From contig CANMSL010000023.1 of assembly GCA_947500505.1 (NCBI GenBank), positions 1 to 32,626 on the forward strand: a DNA stretch of 32,626 bases. Reading direction: 5' to 3'. Each line of letters begins with the position of its first letter. Positions within the stretch are counted from its first letter, which is position 1. The position numbers and the translations under genes were made by a program. The notes under the pieces are model-generated. The model was not told where the DNA came from and searched no databases. It saw only the letters and a program-made list of their open reading frames with translations. Below are positions 1 to 9,589 of this stretch, piece after piece. This stretch comes from an uncultured Aquimarina sp. (lineage in GTDB: Bacteria; Bacteroidota; Bacteroidia; Flavobacteriales; Flavobacteriaceae).

Positions 1-52
1 AAAAACAAAGTAAAACCTATTTACTGGCCTTAAAAATGATTTTTTTCATATT

Positions 53-388
53 TTATATTTTAGTCGGACAACAATGAAAATTTATAAATAGTCTTTCTTT
101 TTTTTCCTGATCTTTTATTCCTTTAGGAACTTTCAGAAAAAAATAAAGTGTATGATACAATCTTGGTGTTCTTCTCAAACACTTTCTTGCTTCTTTCTCT
201 ACTCTCTTTAATTCTTCAGTATCATCATACATGGCAACAAAAAAATGTAATGTCCCATATTTAGAATAATCAACTCTCGAATAAGTTACTGTCTGATCTG
301 CAAAAATCAAATTCTCAGCTGTTCTCTTTTGAGCAAAAATGCCAGAAACAAAAAAGCATATAAAAAAAAGGATACAATTATTTTTCAT
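53..388 (-). CDS. Small secreted protein of unknown function
   Basis: A 111-residue protein that I do not recognise. It starts with a clear Sec signal peptide: a lysine and asparagines, then a hydrophobic stretch, with likely cleavage after Ala19 in a GIFAQ context. The mature part is about 90 residues, basic and rich in Lys and Arg, with two adjacent cysteines near the end (CCP). No lipobox is present, since the Cys residues of the signal peptide lack the right surroundings. It lies downstream of the M23 peptidase gene on the same strand with an 84-bp gap, so it could be co-transcribed or have its own promoter. A signal peptide on a short ORF makes it a credible real gene, but no function can be offered. 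Confidence 0.6.
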   Translation of the reverse strand: MKNNCILFFICFFVSGIFAQKRTAENLIFADQTVTYSRVDYSKYGTLHFFVAMYDDTEELKRVEKEARKCLRRTPRLYHTLYFFLKVPKGIKDQEKKERLFINFHCCPTKI

Positions 389-472
389 ATAGGATGGATG
401 GTTACTTTACTTTTATTGTTGCAAGAATAATGTTATTGTACATCCGTTTAATGTCCATTATACGGAAAAAGG

Positions 473-1291
473 TTAATAATTTCGAGAATACTCCTTCTTC
501 TCTTCTAACTGGGTAATTTCTTTACCATTACCTATTAGAAACTTGGTAGGAAGTGTTTCTCTGTCATTGAATCGTTGTAGAAATACAATAAAATGTAAAT
601 GTGGACCAGTGGACCAACCCACATTACCACTATAGCCAATATGCTGACCTTTCTTTACGGTATCACCTGGTTTCACCTTAGCACCATCTTTTTTAATATG
701 GGTATATTCTGCAAAAGTTCCATCAGAATGATACACCAAAATATAGTTATTGAACTTTGCGCAATCCTGACCTGTACAGGTTTTATTAAAACTTTGTTCT
801 ACCAATACTACAATACCATCTCTTGCAGCGTATATATCCGTCCCTACAGGCATCCTAAAATCTAATGCATACTCATTTTGATGGGAAATGTTTCCGCCAT
901 ACCCCTGCGTTACCAATCTGGAGGAACCTTTTTTAAAAGGTAAATGATATGCATAATTTTTATCATAAGATGTTTGTAAGTGATTTCCGTGGTTATAGCG
1001 CACACCAAACCCTAATCTGATAGCTTTTCTTCTATCCACAACGGTTAGATCTGCAATATAAAATTTGGTCGTTTGCGCAGGTATCTCAATGATTTTGATA
1101 TCTCCGATACTAGAGGTAAGATTCTCAATTTTAAAATCAATCTCTACAGAAACCGGACAAAACTCCCCATTATCTGCATATATCTTGTACCCATTTTCAG
1201 CTTCTTCGTAATATACCTTGAAATTTTCCTGGGCAAATGTAAATATTGATAGCAGCATCAATATCCAAAAAGTAATTCCTCTCATATTCAA
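473..1291 (-). CDS. Secreted M23-family metallopeptidase
   Basis: A 272-residue exported protein; the signal peptide ends at about Ala20 (TFAQE). The C-terminal half is an M23 (lysostaphin/LytM-type) domain at about residues 128-236. Probable zinc ligands are His137 and Asp144 (SHQNEYALD) and His233 in the GPHLHF motif, with His198 (YTHIK) as the catalytic histidine. The first His and Asp are seven residues apart, more than in the common HxxxD form, which fits the variant carrying a YALDF motif. Cys172 and Cys177 flank a short insert and could form a disulfide. The N-terminal 120 residues look beta-rich. Expected role: cleavage of peptidoglycan cross-bridges or another periplasmic or extracellular peptide. 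A second ATG two codons downstream would give nearly the same signal peptide. Confidence 0.85.
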   Translation of the reverse strand: MNMRGITFWILMLLSIFTFAQENFKVYYEEAENGYKIYADNGEFCPVSVEIDFKIENLTSSIGDIKIIEIPAQTTKFYIADLTVVDRRKAIRLGFGVRYNHGNHLQTSYDKNYAYHLPFKKGSSRLVTQGYGGNISHQNEYALDFRMPVGTDIYAARDGIVVLVEQSFNKTCTGQDCAKFNNYILVYHSDGTFAEYTHIKKDGAKVKPGDTVKKGQHIGYSGNVGWSTGPHLHFIVFLQRFNDRETLPTKFLIGNGKEITQLEEKKEYSRNY

Positions 1292-1379
1292 TTCTTTTCC
1301 AATTACCTCGAAAAAATAGTGTTTTTTAGTGTATAATTTTTGAGTAGGATATTTTTAACAAAATTTCAACCCTAAAAAA

Positions 1380-3167
1380 TCAATAATTAAACTTATAGGT
1401 TACACCTCCTAATACCTGTATTCCTTGTACAGGAAAATTAGACCAACGCTCGTAGTTTTCACCTGCAAGATTATTCCCCTTTACAAAAACAGATAATTTA
1501 TCATTAAATCGATAACCAAGATTTACATTAGCATCAAAATAACTATCCAACGTAACGGTAGCCTCAGGAGTTGGTGGTGCAAATGCAACGGAGGTATCAA
1601 TATCTTTTCGTTCTCCAACATAAAACAATTGTGCTCCGGCAAACCATTGATCCGTAATTTGATAATCTACTAATGCAGAAGCCTTTACTTCTGGTAAATT
1701 CCAGGCTTCTTGCTCATCTTCTGTATTGTAATCAAAATATTCTGCAGATACGCCTAGCCTAAACTTCTTATTGATATTAAAATTCAACTCTCCGTATCCG
1801 CTAAGCGTTAAGACATCATCATACCGATAAGCAAATGAATTTCCATAATCATAACCTTCTAATCGCAATGTTTGTGGTCTGTTATTTACAAATAGTGCTT
1901 TGTCATCCTCAGAAGCATAACCTCCTCTAAAATTATAACTTACCACATCAGAAATTTTTCCTTTCAACCCGACATAAGCGTCGAATTGATTATGCGTAGT
2001 GGTTAAAAACAACGTTGGTGACACAAATGGATTGGCTTGCACTGCATCTCTGTATGTATTTTGTCTAAGGCCTCCCTCTAAACCACCATAGGCAATTACC
2101 GCTTCATCTAACAGTCTGTAAGATGCTGTGACCTTGGGATAGATAAAAAAATCATTATCATTATTCTGACTGTCGATACTGTAAAAAACTGCTGCTCCCA
2201 GATTCAGCGTTAGATTATCTCTTAAAACCACCAGACTTGGTTGTATCCCAAGATTAAGAATACTAAAATCGTTTGGGGTCTGCAGTGTTAAATCTAAAGG
2301 TCGATCAAAACTTCCTCCTAGATAATCAATAATGAAGTCTGTAGTAATTAATTCATCTACAATTTCAAATTCGAATGTGGGTGTAAACACTGCGTGATGT
2401 TCTGAAGTACTCAATGCATCCCCAAAATAACGATAATTTAGAGAAGCTCTTTTAAAATATAAATCATCAAACTGCAATTTGCCCCCTAACTTGGCCCCAA
2501 AATAATTCTGTTGGGGGTCAATTGCATCAATTTCTGCTTGTGTAAGTGTAGGAGTTTCAGGCAAACCATACCAATTGTATAACTGGTGCTCCGCTCCTAC
2601 TTCTATACCATATGTAAAATCTTTAGTACGTGATGTATAATTAACATCCAAGAATGTATTGTAAAATTTATCATCCAGCACTACATCTTCAATACCTCCC
2701 TGAGAGGAGTTATGATGTAAGTATAAACCAATATTATCGGTGCGGTTTACCTGAAAATTACTATAAAACTCAGCCAATACCGAGGTAAAATTGCCAAATC
2801 CCAAAGTCGCATAATTATCATACAAAGGTATTTTTTTGGGTCTGTCTATATTTGCTGCCCTACCTTTAGCAGGAGTAAATGTAGATGCCACCGGAACTGA
2901 AAAAATACTGTATCGGAGTTGTTTTTTCTTTTGTGTAACAGAGTCATTTAGCACTGGTGTAGATTTAACCTTAAAAGCATCACTAATGGTAGGTGTGTAT
3001 GCTTTTACAATCACGACACGCTCTGTTTCTATGGTTTCTTCCTCTTCTTTTTCCTGAGCAAAAGTAGTACTCATCAAAGTCATACTAAGGAAAAGCAGTA
3101 TTATTTTAGACTTCACAGGTCTCAGAAACCTATAAGTTCTTCTTGATTTCTTACAATATCTCGACAT
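1380..3167 (-). CDS. Outer-membrane beta-barrel, TonB-receptor-like without plug
   Basis: A 595-residue outer-membrane protein. After the signal peptide (cleavage near TTFAQ) comes an acidic stretch rich in Glu. The rest is alternating beta-strand sequence ending in a C-terminal aromatic strand (GGVTYKFNY), as in outer-membrane barrels. It resembles the barrel of TonB-dependent receptors: there is a late NLGYRFNDKLSVFVKGNN-type strand. It is too short for, and lacks, the carboxypeptidase-like and plug domains, so it is probably not an active TonB transporter by itself. An in-frame GTG at 3116 would give a more compact signal peptide than the ATG at 3167, so the start is uncertain. It lies 27 bp downstream of the TPR gene and is surely in the same operon, suggesting a joint outer-membrane function. 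Confidence 0.8.
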   Translation of the reverse strand: MSRYCKKSRRTYRFLRPVKSKIILLFLSMTLMSTTFAQEKEEEETIETERVVIVKAYTPTISDAFKVKSTPVLNDSVTQKKKQLRYSIFSVPVASTFTPAKGRAANIDRPKKIPLYDNYATLGFGNFTSVLAEFYSNFQVNRTDNIGLYLHHNSSQGGIEDVVLDDKFYNTFLDVNYTSRTKDFTYGIEVGAEHQLYNWYGLPETPTLTQAEIDAIDPQQNYFGAKLGGKLQFDDLYFKRASLNYRYFGDALSTSEHHAVFTPTFEFEIVDELITTDFIIDYLGGSFDRPLDLTLQTPNDFSILNLGIQPSLVVLRDNLTLNLGAAVFYSIDSQNNDNDFFIYPKVTASYRLLDEAVIAYGGLEGGLRQNTYRDAVQANPFVSPTLFLTTTHNQFDAYVGLKGKISDVVSYNFRGGYASEDDKALFVNNRPQTLRLEGYDYGNSFAYRYDDVLTLSGYGELNFNINKKFRLGVSAEYFDYNTEDEQEAWNLPEVKASALVDYQITDQWFAGAQLFYVGERKDIDTSVAFAPPTPEATVTLDSYFDANVNLGYRFNDKLSVFVKGNNLAGENYERWSNFPVQGIQVLGGVTYKFNY

Positions 3168-3194
3168 AAATAGCTAAGAGTTTATAACTGATTA

Positions 3195-6100
3195 TTATTG
3201 TTCGGTTTGGATGGATGAATTTGTTTTAGCTTCTTCAGCTTTGATTTTTTGGAGTTCGGATCGTGCTTCATCAATTACATCCTGATAATCAGTGAAGTTT
3301 TTGATAACACTTTCTAAAATATAAGTAGCCTGATAAGCATCCTCTAATCCATAGAAGTTTTTAGCCATTAAGACCAGACCTTTAGCCCCATATAATTTAT
3401 ATCCGGAATAATCTTTTGCCAGTTTTTGTACCGTTTCGTTTGATGCTTTATAGTTCCCTTCCTTATTTTTGAAATAAGCGTCATAATACAATGCCTCTGC
3501 AGCCAATTCTCCTGTAGCTATTTTTCTCACTTCTGCATAAGCTTTTTTAGCTCTGGCATCATTGGCAGTTTGTAATGCAGCACGTGCAATAAAAATCTGG
3601 GCATCACTTTTTACATCATTCTGGATTTTTGGATTTACCAATACTTTTTCTGCATACGCAATAGTTTCCTGATAATGCACTAATTGGTAATGTGATTTCA
3701 TCAAATTGGATTGTGCAAAAATGATATTCTGAGGAAAATCTGCATCTTTTTCTAATCTTTCAAGCACCGGAATGGCTTTGTCATAATTACGGTTCTCCAG
3801 ATGAATTTGTGATAATCTGGCTAAAGCCTGTTCCGTGAATTCTGTTCGCTCTTTTTGCAATACATATTCATAATGTGGAATTGTAGCTTGCTTATCATCT
3901 TGTTTGAAAAACAATTGTGCTAAATAAAAATGACTTTTAAAAGCGTGAAGACCATTCGGAAATTCGTCCAGGTATTTCTGAAAACCGGTGATAGCAGCAG
4001 CATCATTATTCTCTAAGAATTGTTTTTCTGCTGCTTCATACGAAGTATTATCCAGATCTGCATCGGTAACATCTACAAAACTTAAACCTTTTACCCAGCT
4101 AGAGTATTCATCAGTTCTACCCAAATCTACATATATTAATCTGGCTGTATTTACCGCCTGTACTGCTTCATCTGTTCCTGGATAATCAGCTACTACTCTT
4201 TTAAACTTAGTCAATGCTCTATTACCTTGATCACCGTTATAATAAATCAACCCTTGTTTTAACAATGCTTTGGGTACATATGAACTTCTGGGAACTTCTT
4301 TGATCAATCGATCATATGCTTCAATCCCTCTTTGTGTTTTATTTTCTGCCACATACGTATTTCCTAAAGCAAACATGGCATCGTCTCTATAAGTAGATCG
4401 GGGATATTGTTTCAGAAACATTTCCAGGTCATTAATTTTCTTACCATTCTTTTTTACAAAACCATAGCTAATAGCTTTTTGATAATGTGCATAATCAGAA
4501 TCCACTCCGCCATTTTTGATTGCCTTGTTATACGCTTCCATCGCCGGCCAATACTTACTGGAAATAAAGTGACTATCTCCCAATCTTAAATAGGTATCCG
4601 TCAGACGAATTTCATCAACATCGCTCTTTTTAGCATACTTTTCGAAGAAATCTGCAGCTTGCACATATTGTTTTAGTTTAAAATAACTATAACCAATATT
4701 GTAATCAATAGTAGCAAATTCATCAGTATCAGAGGCTCCTTCGTTTCCTTTAAACTGTTTGAACCCAATCAATGCATCTTCAAAATTATTTTGTAAATAA
4801 TCACATTCTGCCTTCCAGTATATGGCTTTTGCCGTAAATTTCGGATCTGTTTGTTGAGCCAAAGATTTATCAAAATACACTTTTGCTTCTGAGTAATTTG
4901 CTTCATTATATAATTCTACACCCCTGAAATACGCTACCTTCTGATATACTACTTTATCTTCAAAATTACGGCTATCCTCCAATAGATCCATTGCTTCCTT
5001 ATAATTCTTAGAGGTGATATAAGAACTGATCAATAATTCTTGTATTTCTTCTTGAAATTCAGAATTAGGATAAGCTTGTGCGTAAGAAAGTAATACTTTT
5101 GGAGTGCTCTCATACGAATTGCCGATCTCGTAACTCAACTTAGCATAATTATATAATGCGTCTTCTTTAATCTTCGCTTCAAAGTTCATTTCTGAAGCAT
5201 TCTTAAATGCGTTTAAAGCTTGCTGTTTTTGATCTGTTTTTAGATACGATTCTGCCAAATGATAATACGCATTCTGGGCAGTAGCGTTACGACCATCTAC
5301 TATTTTATTAAATTCTGAGATAGCATTTGTATAATCACCTCCTTTATAATAGGCATATCCTAACTGGTAATAATCTGTATTGTTCCATTTACCTTTTCGG
5401 CCTCTATAAGCTTTTAGGTGAGGAATTGCTTTATCATATTGACCTAAATTGAAATAGCTCTCTCCAATAATCTTATTTAATTCTGATTTTTCTGAAGGTT
5501 TAGATGCAGGTAGCTGCCTCAATCCATCGTCAATAGCTTCCTGAAATTTCCCGGATTTAAAATTCATATCACTCTGGAAATATGATAAGTTTTTATTGTA
5601 TTTATCCAGATCTTTAACCTCATCAAACAATTTATCCGCTTCTTGATAATTATCACCTTCATATGCAATAAAACCTAAATAGTACTTAGCTTGAGCCCCA
5701 TATGTATCGGTCTCTTCTACTTTATTTAAGAATTTCTTTGCCTCATTAAATCGCTGAATCTTAAAATATGCATATCCGTTATTAAAGTTGAATTTTTCTT
5801 TTTCAGAACGACTCATATTACCTTCATCTACTTTGTCATACCATTTGCGAGCATATGCATATTTGCCATTATCAAAGTAGTAATTAGCAACATCCAGATA
5901 GGCTGCATTACGTTTAATACTGGTAGGGTATTGTACTACAAAATCCTCCATCAATGCATCTGCTCCTTTTTGATTAAGCCACACCGCACAGTTAGCAATG
6001 TAATAGGTACATTCTGCATCAATATTCTCATCATCCACAGCATCCCTGACTTTATCAAACAAATTCTGAGCCGCCAGAAATTGTTTGTTATTATATAGTT

Positions 6101-6212
6101 CTAAAGCTTGGTTAAACAATACTAATTCGTTAGTGTAAATTGCTGATTGTTGCGCAGAAATCTTAGAAGATAGTATCGCTACAAAAAGCATCAAAGTGAT
6201 GTATTTGTTCAT
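3195..6212 (-). CDS. Large secreted tetratricopeptide-repeat protein
   Basis: About 1005 residues when started at the ATG at 6212, which opens a normal signal peptide (MNKYITLMLFVAILSSKISAQ). The frame stays open to an ATG at 6278, but that would add 22 residues ahead of the signal peptide. Nearly the whole protein is built of TPR-like helical pairs with recurring W/Y-x(2)-G/A-x-YF, A-x(3)-F and P-type signatures, plus Tol-Pal YbgF-like repeats (for example YPRSTYRDDAMFALGNTY). Such proteins act as scaffolds in the periplasm or at the outer membrane. The barrel gene follows after 27 bp and ftsE diverges on the other side. It ends in a charged, Lys/Glu-rich helical tail. The binding partner is unknown; an envelope assembly role with the barrel is inference. 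Confidence 0.85.
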   Translation of the reverse strand: MNKYITLMLFVAILSSKISAQQSAIYTNELVLFNQALELYNNKQFLAAQNLFDKVRDAVDDENIDAECTYYIANCAVWLNQKGADALMEDFVVQYPTSIKRNAAYLDVANYYFDNGKYAYARKWYDKVDEGNMSRSEKEKFNFNNGYAYFKIQRFNEAKKFLNKVEETDTYGAQAKYYLGFIAYEGDNYQEADKLFDEVKDLDKYNKNLSYFQSDMNFKSGKFQEAIDDGLRQLPASKPSEKSELNKIIGESYFNLGQYDKAIPHLKAYRGRKGKWNNTDYYQLGYAYYKGGDYTNAISEFNKIVDGRNATAQNAYYHLAESYLKTDQKQQALNAFKNASEMNFEAKIKEDALYNYAKLSYEIGNSYESTPKVLLSYAQAYPNSEFQEEIQELLISSYITSKNYKEAMDLLEDSRNFEDKVVYQKVAYFRGVELYNEANYSEAKVYFDKSLAQQTDPKFTAKAIYWKAECDYLQNNFEDALIGFKQFKGNEGASDTDEFATIDYNIGYSYFKLKQYVQAADFFEKYAKKSDVDEIRLTDTYLRLGDSHFISSKYWPAMEAYNKAIKNGGVDSDYAHYQKAISYGFVKKNGKKINDLEMFLKQYPRSTYRDDAMFALGNTYVAENKTQRGIEAYDRLIKEVPRSSYVPKALLKQGLIYYNGDQGNRALTKFKRVVADYPGTDEAVQAVNTARLIYVDLGRTDEYSSWVKGLSFVDVTDADLDNTSYEAAEKQFLENNDAAAITGFQKYLDEFPNGLHAFKSHFYLAQLFFKQDDKQATIPHYEYVLQKERTEFTEQALARLSQIHLENRNYDKAIPVLERLEKDADFPQNIIFAQSNLMKSHYQLVHYQETIAYAEKVLVNPKIQNDVKSDAQIFIARAALQTANDARAKKAYAEVRKIATGELAAEALYYDAYFKNKEGNYKASNETVQKLAKDYSGYKLYGAKGLVLMAKNFYGLEDAYQATYILESVIKNFTDYQDVIDEARSELQKIKAEEAKTNSSIQTEQ

Positions 6213-6618
6213 GTAAATATTTCTTTCAAGGTTACCATTCCGGAAGCTACCGGAACACCAGTTTAATAGAAATTTCAAGGATTTACCTTGACCAATTTTT
6301 CTTAAAGTAAATATCGTTTCCCGCGAATAAATTTTGTGTTAAAGATACCCTAATCTTCATCATAATAACGAAATATTTTGGAGATAATTACATTGGATTT
6401 CAAGATTTATCTATTATTTAGGATTTAACTGAAAATATAAATTGCTTAGAACTAGGTATCCGACTCTATTTTAGATAAAATTCTTGTATGATGAGTACAA
6501 AATATTTATTCAGAAAGATAGTTATCAATTAATATTCAACGAAAATTCAATTTGTAATCTGATTTCTGCCAAAACTTTTTACTTTTACTAAATATTACTA
6601 AACTCTGAATCTCATACT
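6213..6618. other. Divergent intergenic region, TPR gene and ftsE
   Basis: A 406-bp AT-rich gap between two divergently transcribed genes, so it must hold promoters for both. Toward ftsE, TACTTTTA at 6580-6587 matches the Bacteroidota -7 consensus TAnnTTTG at all but the last base. A TTTG at 6551-6554 lies 25 nt before it, somewhat further than usual. Toward the TPR gene, the minus strand of 6340-6347 reads TATCTTTA, again one base off. I see no convincing gene, RNA or repeat in the gap. Confidence 0.35.
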
Positions 6619-7302
6619 ATGTCGGATCCGGTTCTAAGCCTTAAAAACGCTTCAATTTATCAACGCGAAAGCTTAATTCTATCAGATGTTAACGTAGAAG
6701 TTAATAAAGGAGACTTTGTATACCTCATCGGAAAAACCGGTACCGGGAAAAGTAGTTTTATGAAAACGTTGTACGGAGATATTCCTTTAATCGAAGGAGA
6801 TGGCAGTATTGTTGATTTTGATCTTAGTACATTAAAAGAGAATCAAATACCATATCTAAGAAGAAAGCTAGGTATTGTATTTCAGGATTTTAAGCTACTT
6901 AATGACAGAACTGTCAAGGACAATTTACTGTTTGTGCTAAAAGCAACCGGTTGGAAAGATCAAAAAGCAATGGATAGTAAAATTGATAATGTGCTGGATA
7001 AAGTAGGGATGAAAACTAAAGATTTTAAGTTCCCGTACCAATTATCCGGTGGAGAGCAACAACGAATAGCGATTGCCAGGGCACTACTAAATGATCCAGA
7101 ATTAATTCTAGCTGATGAGCCAACTGGTAATCTGGATCCGCAGACTTCTGTAGAAGTGATGGAAGTACTACAGGATATCAATAAAAATGGTAATACCATC
7201 TTAATGGCAACCCACGATTACGCATTATTACTCAAGTACCCGTCTAAAACATTAAAATGTGAAGGCAATAAAGTTTTCGAAGTGGTACAACGAAAAGGGT
7301 AA
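6619..7302 (+). CDS. ftsE: FtsE-like ABC transporter ATP-binding protein
   Basis: A 227-residue stand-alone ABC ATPase with every motif in place: Walker A GKTGTGKSS (38-46), Q-loop at Gln89, signature LSGGEQQR (142-149), Walker B LILADEP with the D-loop GNLD, and the H-loop His at ATHD (199). Size and sequence fit FtsE, which in other bacteria pairs with FtsX to drive peptidoglycan hydrolases at the septum; MacB/LolD-type ATPases are the nearest alternatives. No ftsX or other permease gene is adjacent, so its membrane partner must be encoded elsewhere. The methyltransferase ATG follows the stop by only about 20 bp, so the two may share a transcript. Confidence 0.85.
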   Translation: MSDPVLSLKNASIYQRESLILSDVNVEVNKGDFVYLIGKTGTGKSSFMKTLYGDIPLIEGDGSIVDFDLSTLKENQIPYLRRKLGIVFQDFKLLNDRTVKDNLLFVLKATGWKDQKAMDSKIDNVLDKVGMKTKDFKFPYQLSGGEQQRIAIARALLNDPELILADEPTGNLDPQTSVEVMEVLQDINKNGNTILMATHDYALLLKYPSKTLKCEGNKVFEVVQRKG

Positions 7303-7322
7303 TTTTTTAATAATAAAGTTTG

Positions 7323-8291
7323 ATGCGACTGATTACTCTTGATGATATTATAGAAACCTACACAAAGTTTCGGCAGCGAGGATTACCTTTTATCACTTCT
7401 AAACTTAATCTACATAGCATCAAGAGAACAAAAAGCGCTTTTAACGAATTAAATATACAATCAGCTAATTGGTGGATCATCCCAAAAGTTCAGCAACGAT
7501 GGAACAAACTTATCACTGGAGATGAAAATCTGGAATATGAAGATTTTGTAATGAAAAAGTTTTTGGCTGATTCTAAAGGCCTAAAAATGTTGTCTTTGGG
7601 TAGCGGGATCTGTAGTCACGAACTTAAATTTGCTAGTTATAATAATTTTAAAGAAATCATTTGTATTGATATTAACGAGGTACTTTTTGATTCGGCAAAA
7701 CAGATAGCAACTAAACATAACCTTAACAATATCCATTTTAAGATTCAAAATTTGTATGAATATGAATTCCCTGAGAACTATTTTGATATTGTATTCTTTC
7801 ATGCTTCGCTTCATCACTTTAAAAATATAGAAGAACTTGTCGGTCATAAAATAAAAAAAACACTTAAAACCAATGGTAAGCTTATCATTAATGAGTTTGT
7901 AGGACCTAATAGATTACAATTTCCAAAGGAACAAATAGTTGCTGCTAACAATGCTTTAAAAATTATACCAAAGCCTTACAGAAAAAGGTTTAAGCTCAAT
8001 CTATATAAAAATAGAATATATGGTTCTGGAATTATCAGAATGATTTTGGCAGACCCATCAGAATGTGTAGAATCAGCACAAATTATGCCTTCTATTCATA
8101 AAAATTACCGCACAATCTATGAAGCTCCGTATGGTGGTAACCTTCTGGCAAATGTTCTCAAGGATCTGTCTGACCATTTTCTTGAACTTAACGCAGAAAA
8201 AGAAAAAACGCTGGATATTCTTTTTGAATTTGAAGATGAATACCTAAAAAAACATTCAAGTGATTTTATTTTTGGCGTGTATGAGAATTAA
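7323..8291 (+). CDS. Class I SAM-dependent methyltransferase
   Basis: A 322-residue protein, starting at the ATG at 7323; the TTG just upstream is a less likely start. The Rossmann methyltransferase core is at about residues 75-200: motif I MLSLGSGICS, the acidic ribose-binding end of strand 2 (CIDINE), the acidic loop QNLYEYEFPENYFDIV, and FHASLHHF after strand 4. The flanking N- and C-terminal regions are of unknown type. The target is unknown; its place at the edge of a glycan cluster suggests a sugar or glycolipid, which is inference. It converges with the next gene: the two stop codons overlap inside one TTAA (8288-8291). Confidence 0.8.
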   Translation: MRLITLDDIIETYTKFRQRGLPFITSKLNLHSIKRTKSAFNELNIQSANWWIIPKVQQRWNKLITGDENLEYEDFVMKKFLADSKGLKMLSLGSGICSHELKFASYNNFKEIICIDINEVLFDSAKQIATKHNLNNIHFKIQNLYEYEFPENYFDIVFFHASLHHFKNIEELVGHKIKKTLKTNGKLIINEFVGPNRLQFPKEQIVAANNALKIIPKPYRKRFKLNLYKNRIYGSGIIRMILADPSECVESAQIMPSIHKNYRTIYEAPYGGNLLANVLKDLSDHFLELNAEKEKTLDILFEFEDEYLKKHSSDFIFGVYEN

Positions 8292-9589
8292 TTCTTTGCG
8301 TTTGCAACTGTCTTGAAATATTTGTCAATAAACGCAAAGATTACAATAAAGAGTACCCAGTCATTATAAAAAACATACCTCTTATCAGAATGTGTAGCTA
8401 AGGCAACAATCATCATATTAGAGAATGTACATAGCATACTAAACACTATAAAACATCCCACAACTACATCTCTTTGCTTTAATACTAAGAAAATACCGAC
8501 ACAAAATAGTATGACATGCAACAAAAGATATTTACTGTTTCCTAACGATGCCTTTATATTCTGAATGTAGAGCTTCAGCCATTCTTTAAAATTATCGAAC
8601 AGCAAAGGCTTATACATTTCCAACAATACATTATTAGTAGCTATATATTGCATATTGGATGAGAGTCCTTTCTTTTCAAAGTATCGCAACCCATATTCAT
8701 GAATCGTCTGATTGCAGATGTTTACATAGTTATCTTTAAAATGGCTAAAAGAACCTATAGAATCATGAGAATTGGCAAATGAACTGGTCCATTGTTCTTT
8801 ATCCAGTTTTTCTTTCACCAATTGAAAATACTCTTTTTTTTCAGCTGAATCAAAAAGAGAAATATCTTCCTTATCCGAAACATAAAAAACAGCTGCACCA
8901 ATACTAGGTCCTGTAAAAGGTGTTGCTACGAAGTGTCCATACTGATAATAATGAAAACTTTTGTCCAACACATTAGCTATAAACGGAATCGTAAAAAACA
9001 ATAACCCGATGAATAGATAATTTTTTTTAGTTGTAATCTTCATTAAATAAAACGCCACGATCAAGCCAACTGGGACTAATGCCAAAAACTGACCTCGAAC
9101 AAAGATTAAAACCAAAAGAATAATAGCACCGTAAACAAGGTGTTTCTGACTTTTTTTGGTGATCGCATAAAAACAATGAGTAATAAAAAATAGATATAAA
9201 GGATATGCCAGTGCTTCTGTTAATATTTTATTAGGGGTAAGGTAAAGATATAATAAGGGGGCAATAAGGATTAGTAAACTAAGAATAGAAAACAACTTTT
9301 GAAACTTTAGTATTTTTACAATACATCGATGTAGCATATACACAGCGTATATATTAATAGCTAATTGCACGATCAATAATGGGTACTCAAAATAACTTCC
9401 GAAAACTTGCTTAAAAAAAGATAGAAAAATTATATAACCAGGAGATCTGTTAATCTCCATCGACAAAAAGGCATAACTATCTAATTCGTAAATAATTCCA
9501 CGAAACAAAACTAGAACACAAGCGAAAAAATACACTAAAAATTCTGGCCGGAAAGACTGTTTTATGTTTTTAAGCATTGCATTTATCAT
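8288..9589 (-). CDS. Polytopic membrane protein, GT-C glycosyltransferase-like
   Basis: A 433-residue protein with roughly ten membrane segments. The first extracytoplasmic loop contains acidic and RSPGYIIFL residues (about 35-55), and a later loop carries LTEALAYPL. Together these recall GT-C enzymes (PMT/ArnT-like), which move sugars from polyprenyl-phosphate donors on the outer face of the inner membrane. A long soluble loop (about 215-330) separates the early and late membrane segments. Its ATG overlaps the stop of the 2OG oxygenase gene (TAATG), so translation is probably coupled and the two products may act on the same glycan. No clear catalytic DxD or DE is obvious, so a polymerase-like role or another membrane function remains possible. 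Confidence 0.65.
   Translation of the reverse strand: MINAMLKNIKQSFRPEFLVYFFACVLVLFRGIIYELDSYAFLSMEINRSPGYIIFLSFFKQVFGSYFEYPLLIVQLAINIYAVYMLHRCIVKILKFQKLFSILSLLILIAPLLYLYLTPNKILTEALAYPLYLFFITHCFYAITKKSQKHLVYGAIILLVLIFVRGQFLALVPVGLIVAFYLMKITTKKNYLFIGLLFFTIPFIANVLDKSFHYYQYGHFVATPFTGPSIGAAVFYVSDKEDISLFDSAEKKEYFQLVKEKLDKEQWTSSFANSHDSIGSFSHFKDNYVNICNQTIHEYGLRYFEKKGLSSNMQYIATNNVLLEMYKPLLFDNFKEWLKLYIQNIKASLGNSKYLLLHVILFCVGIFLVLKQRDVVVGCFIVFSMLCTFSNMMIVALATHSDKRYVFYNDWVLFIVIFAFIDKYFKTVANAKN

Noticed and set aside
6213..6278. The upstream ATG at 6278 for the TPR protein
   Set aside because: It would place 22 residues, including polar and charged ones, ahead of a good signal peptide that starts at 6212.
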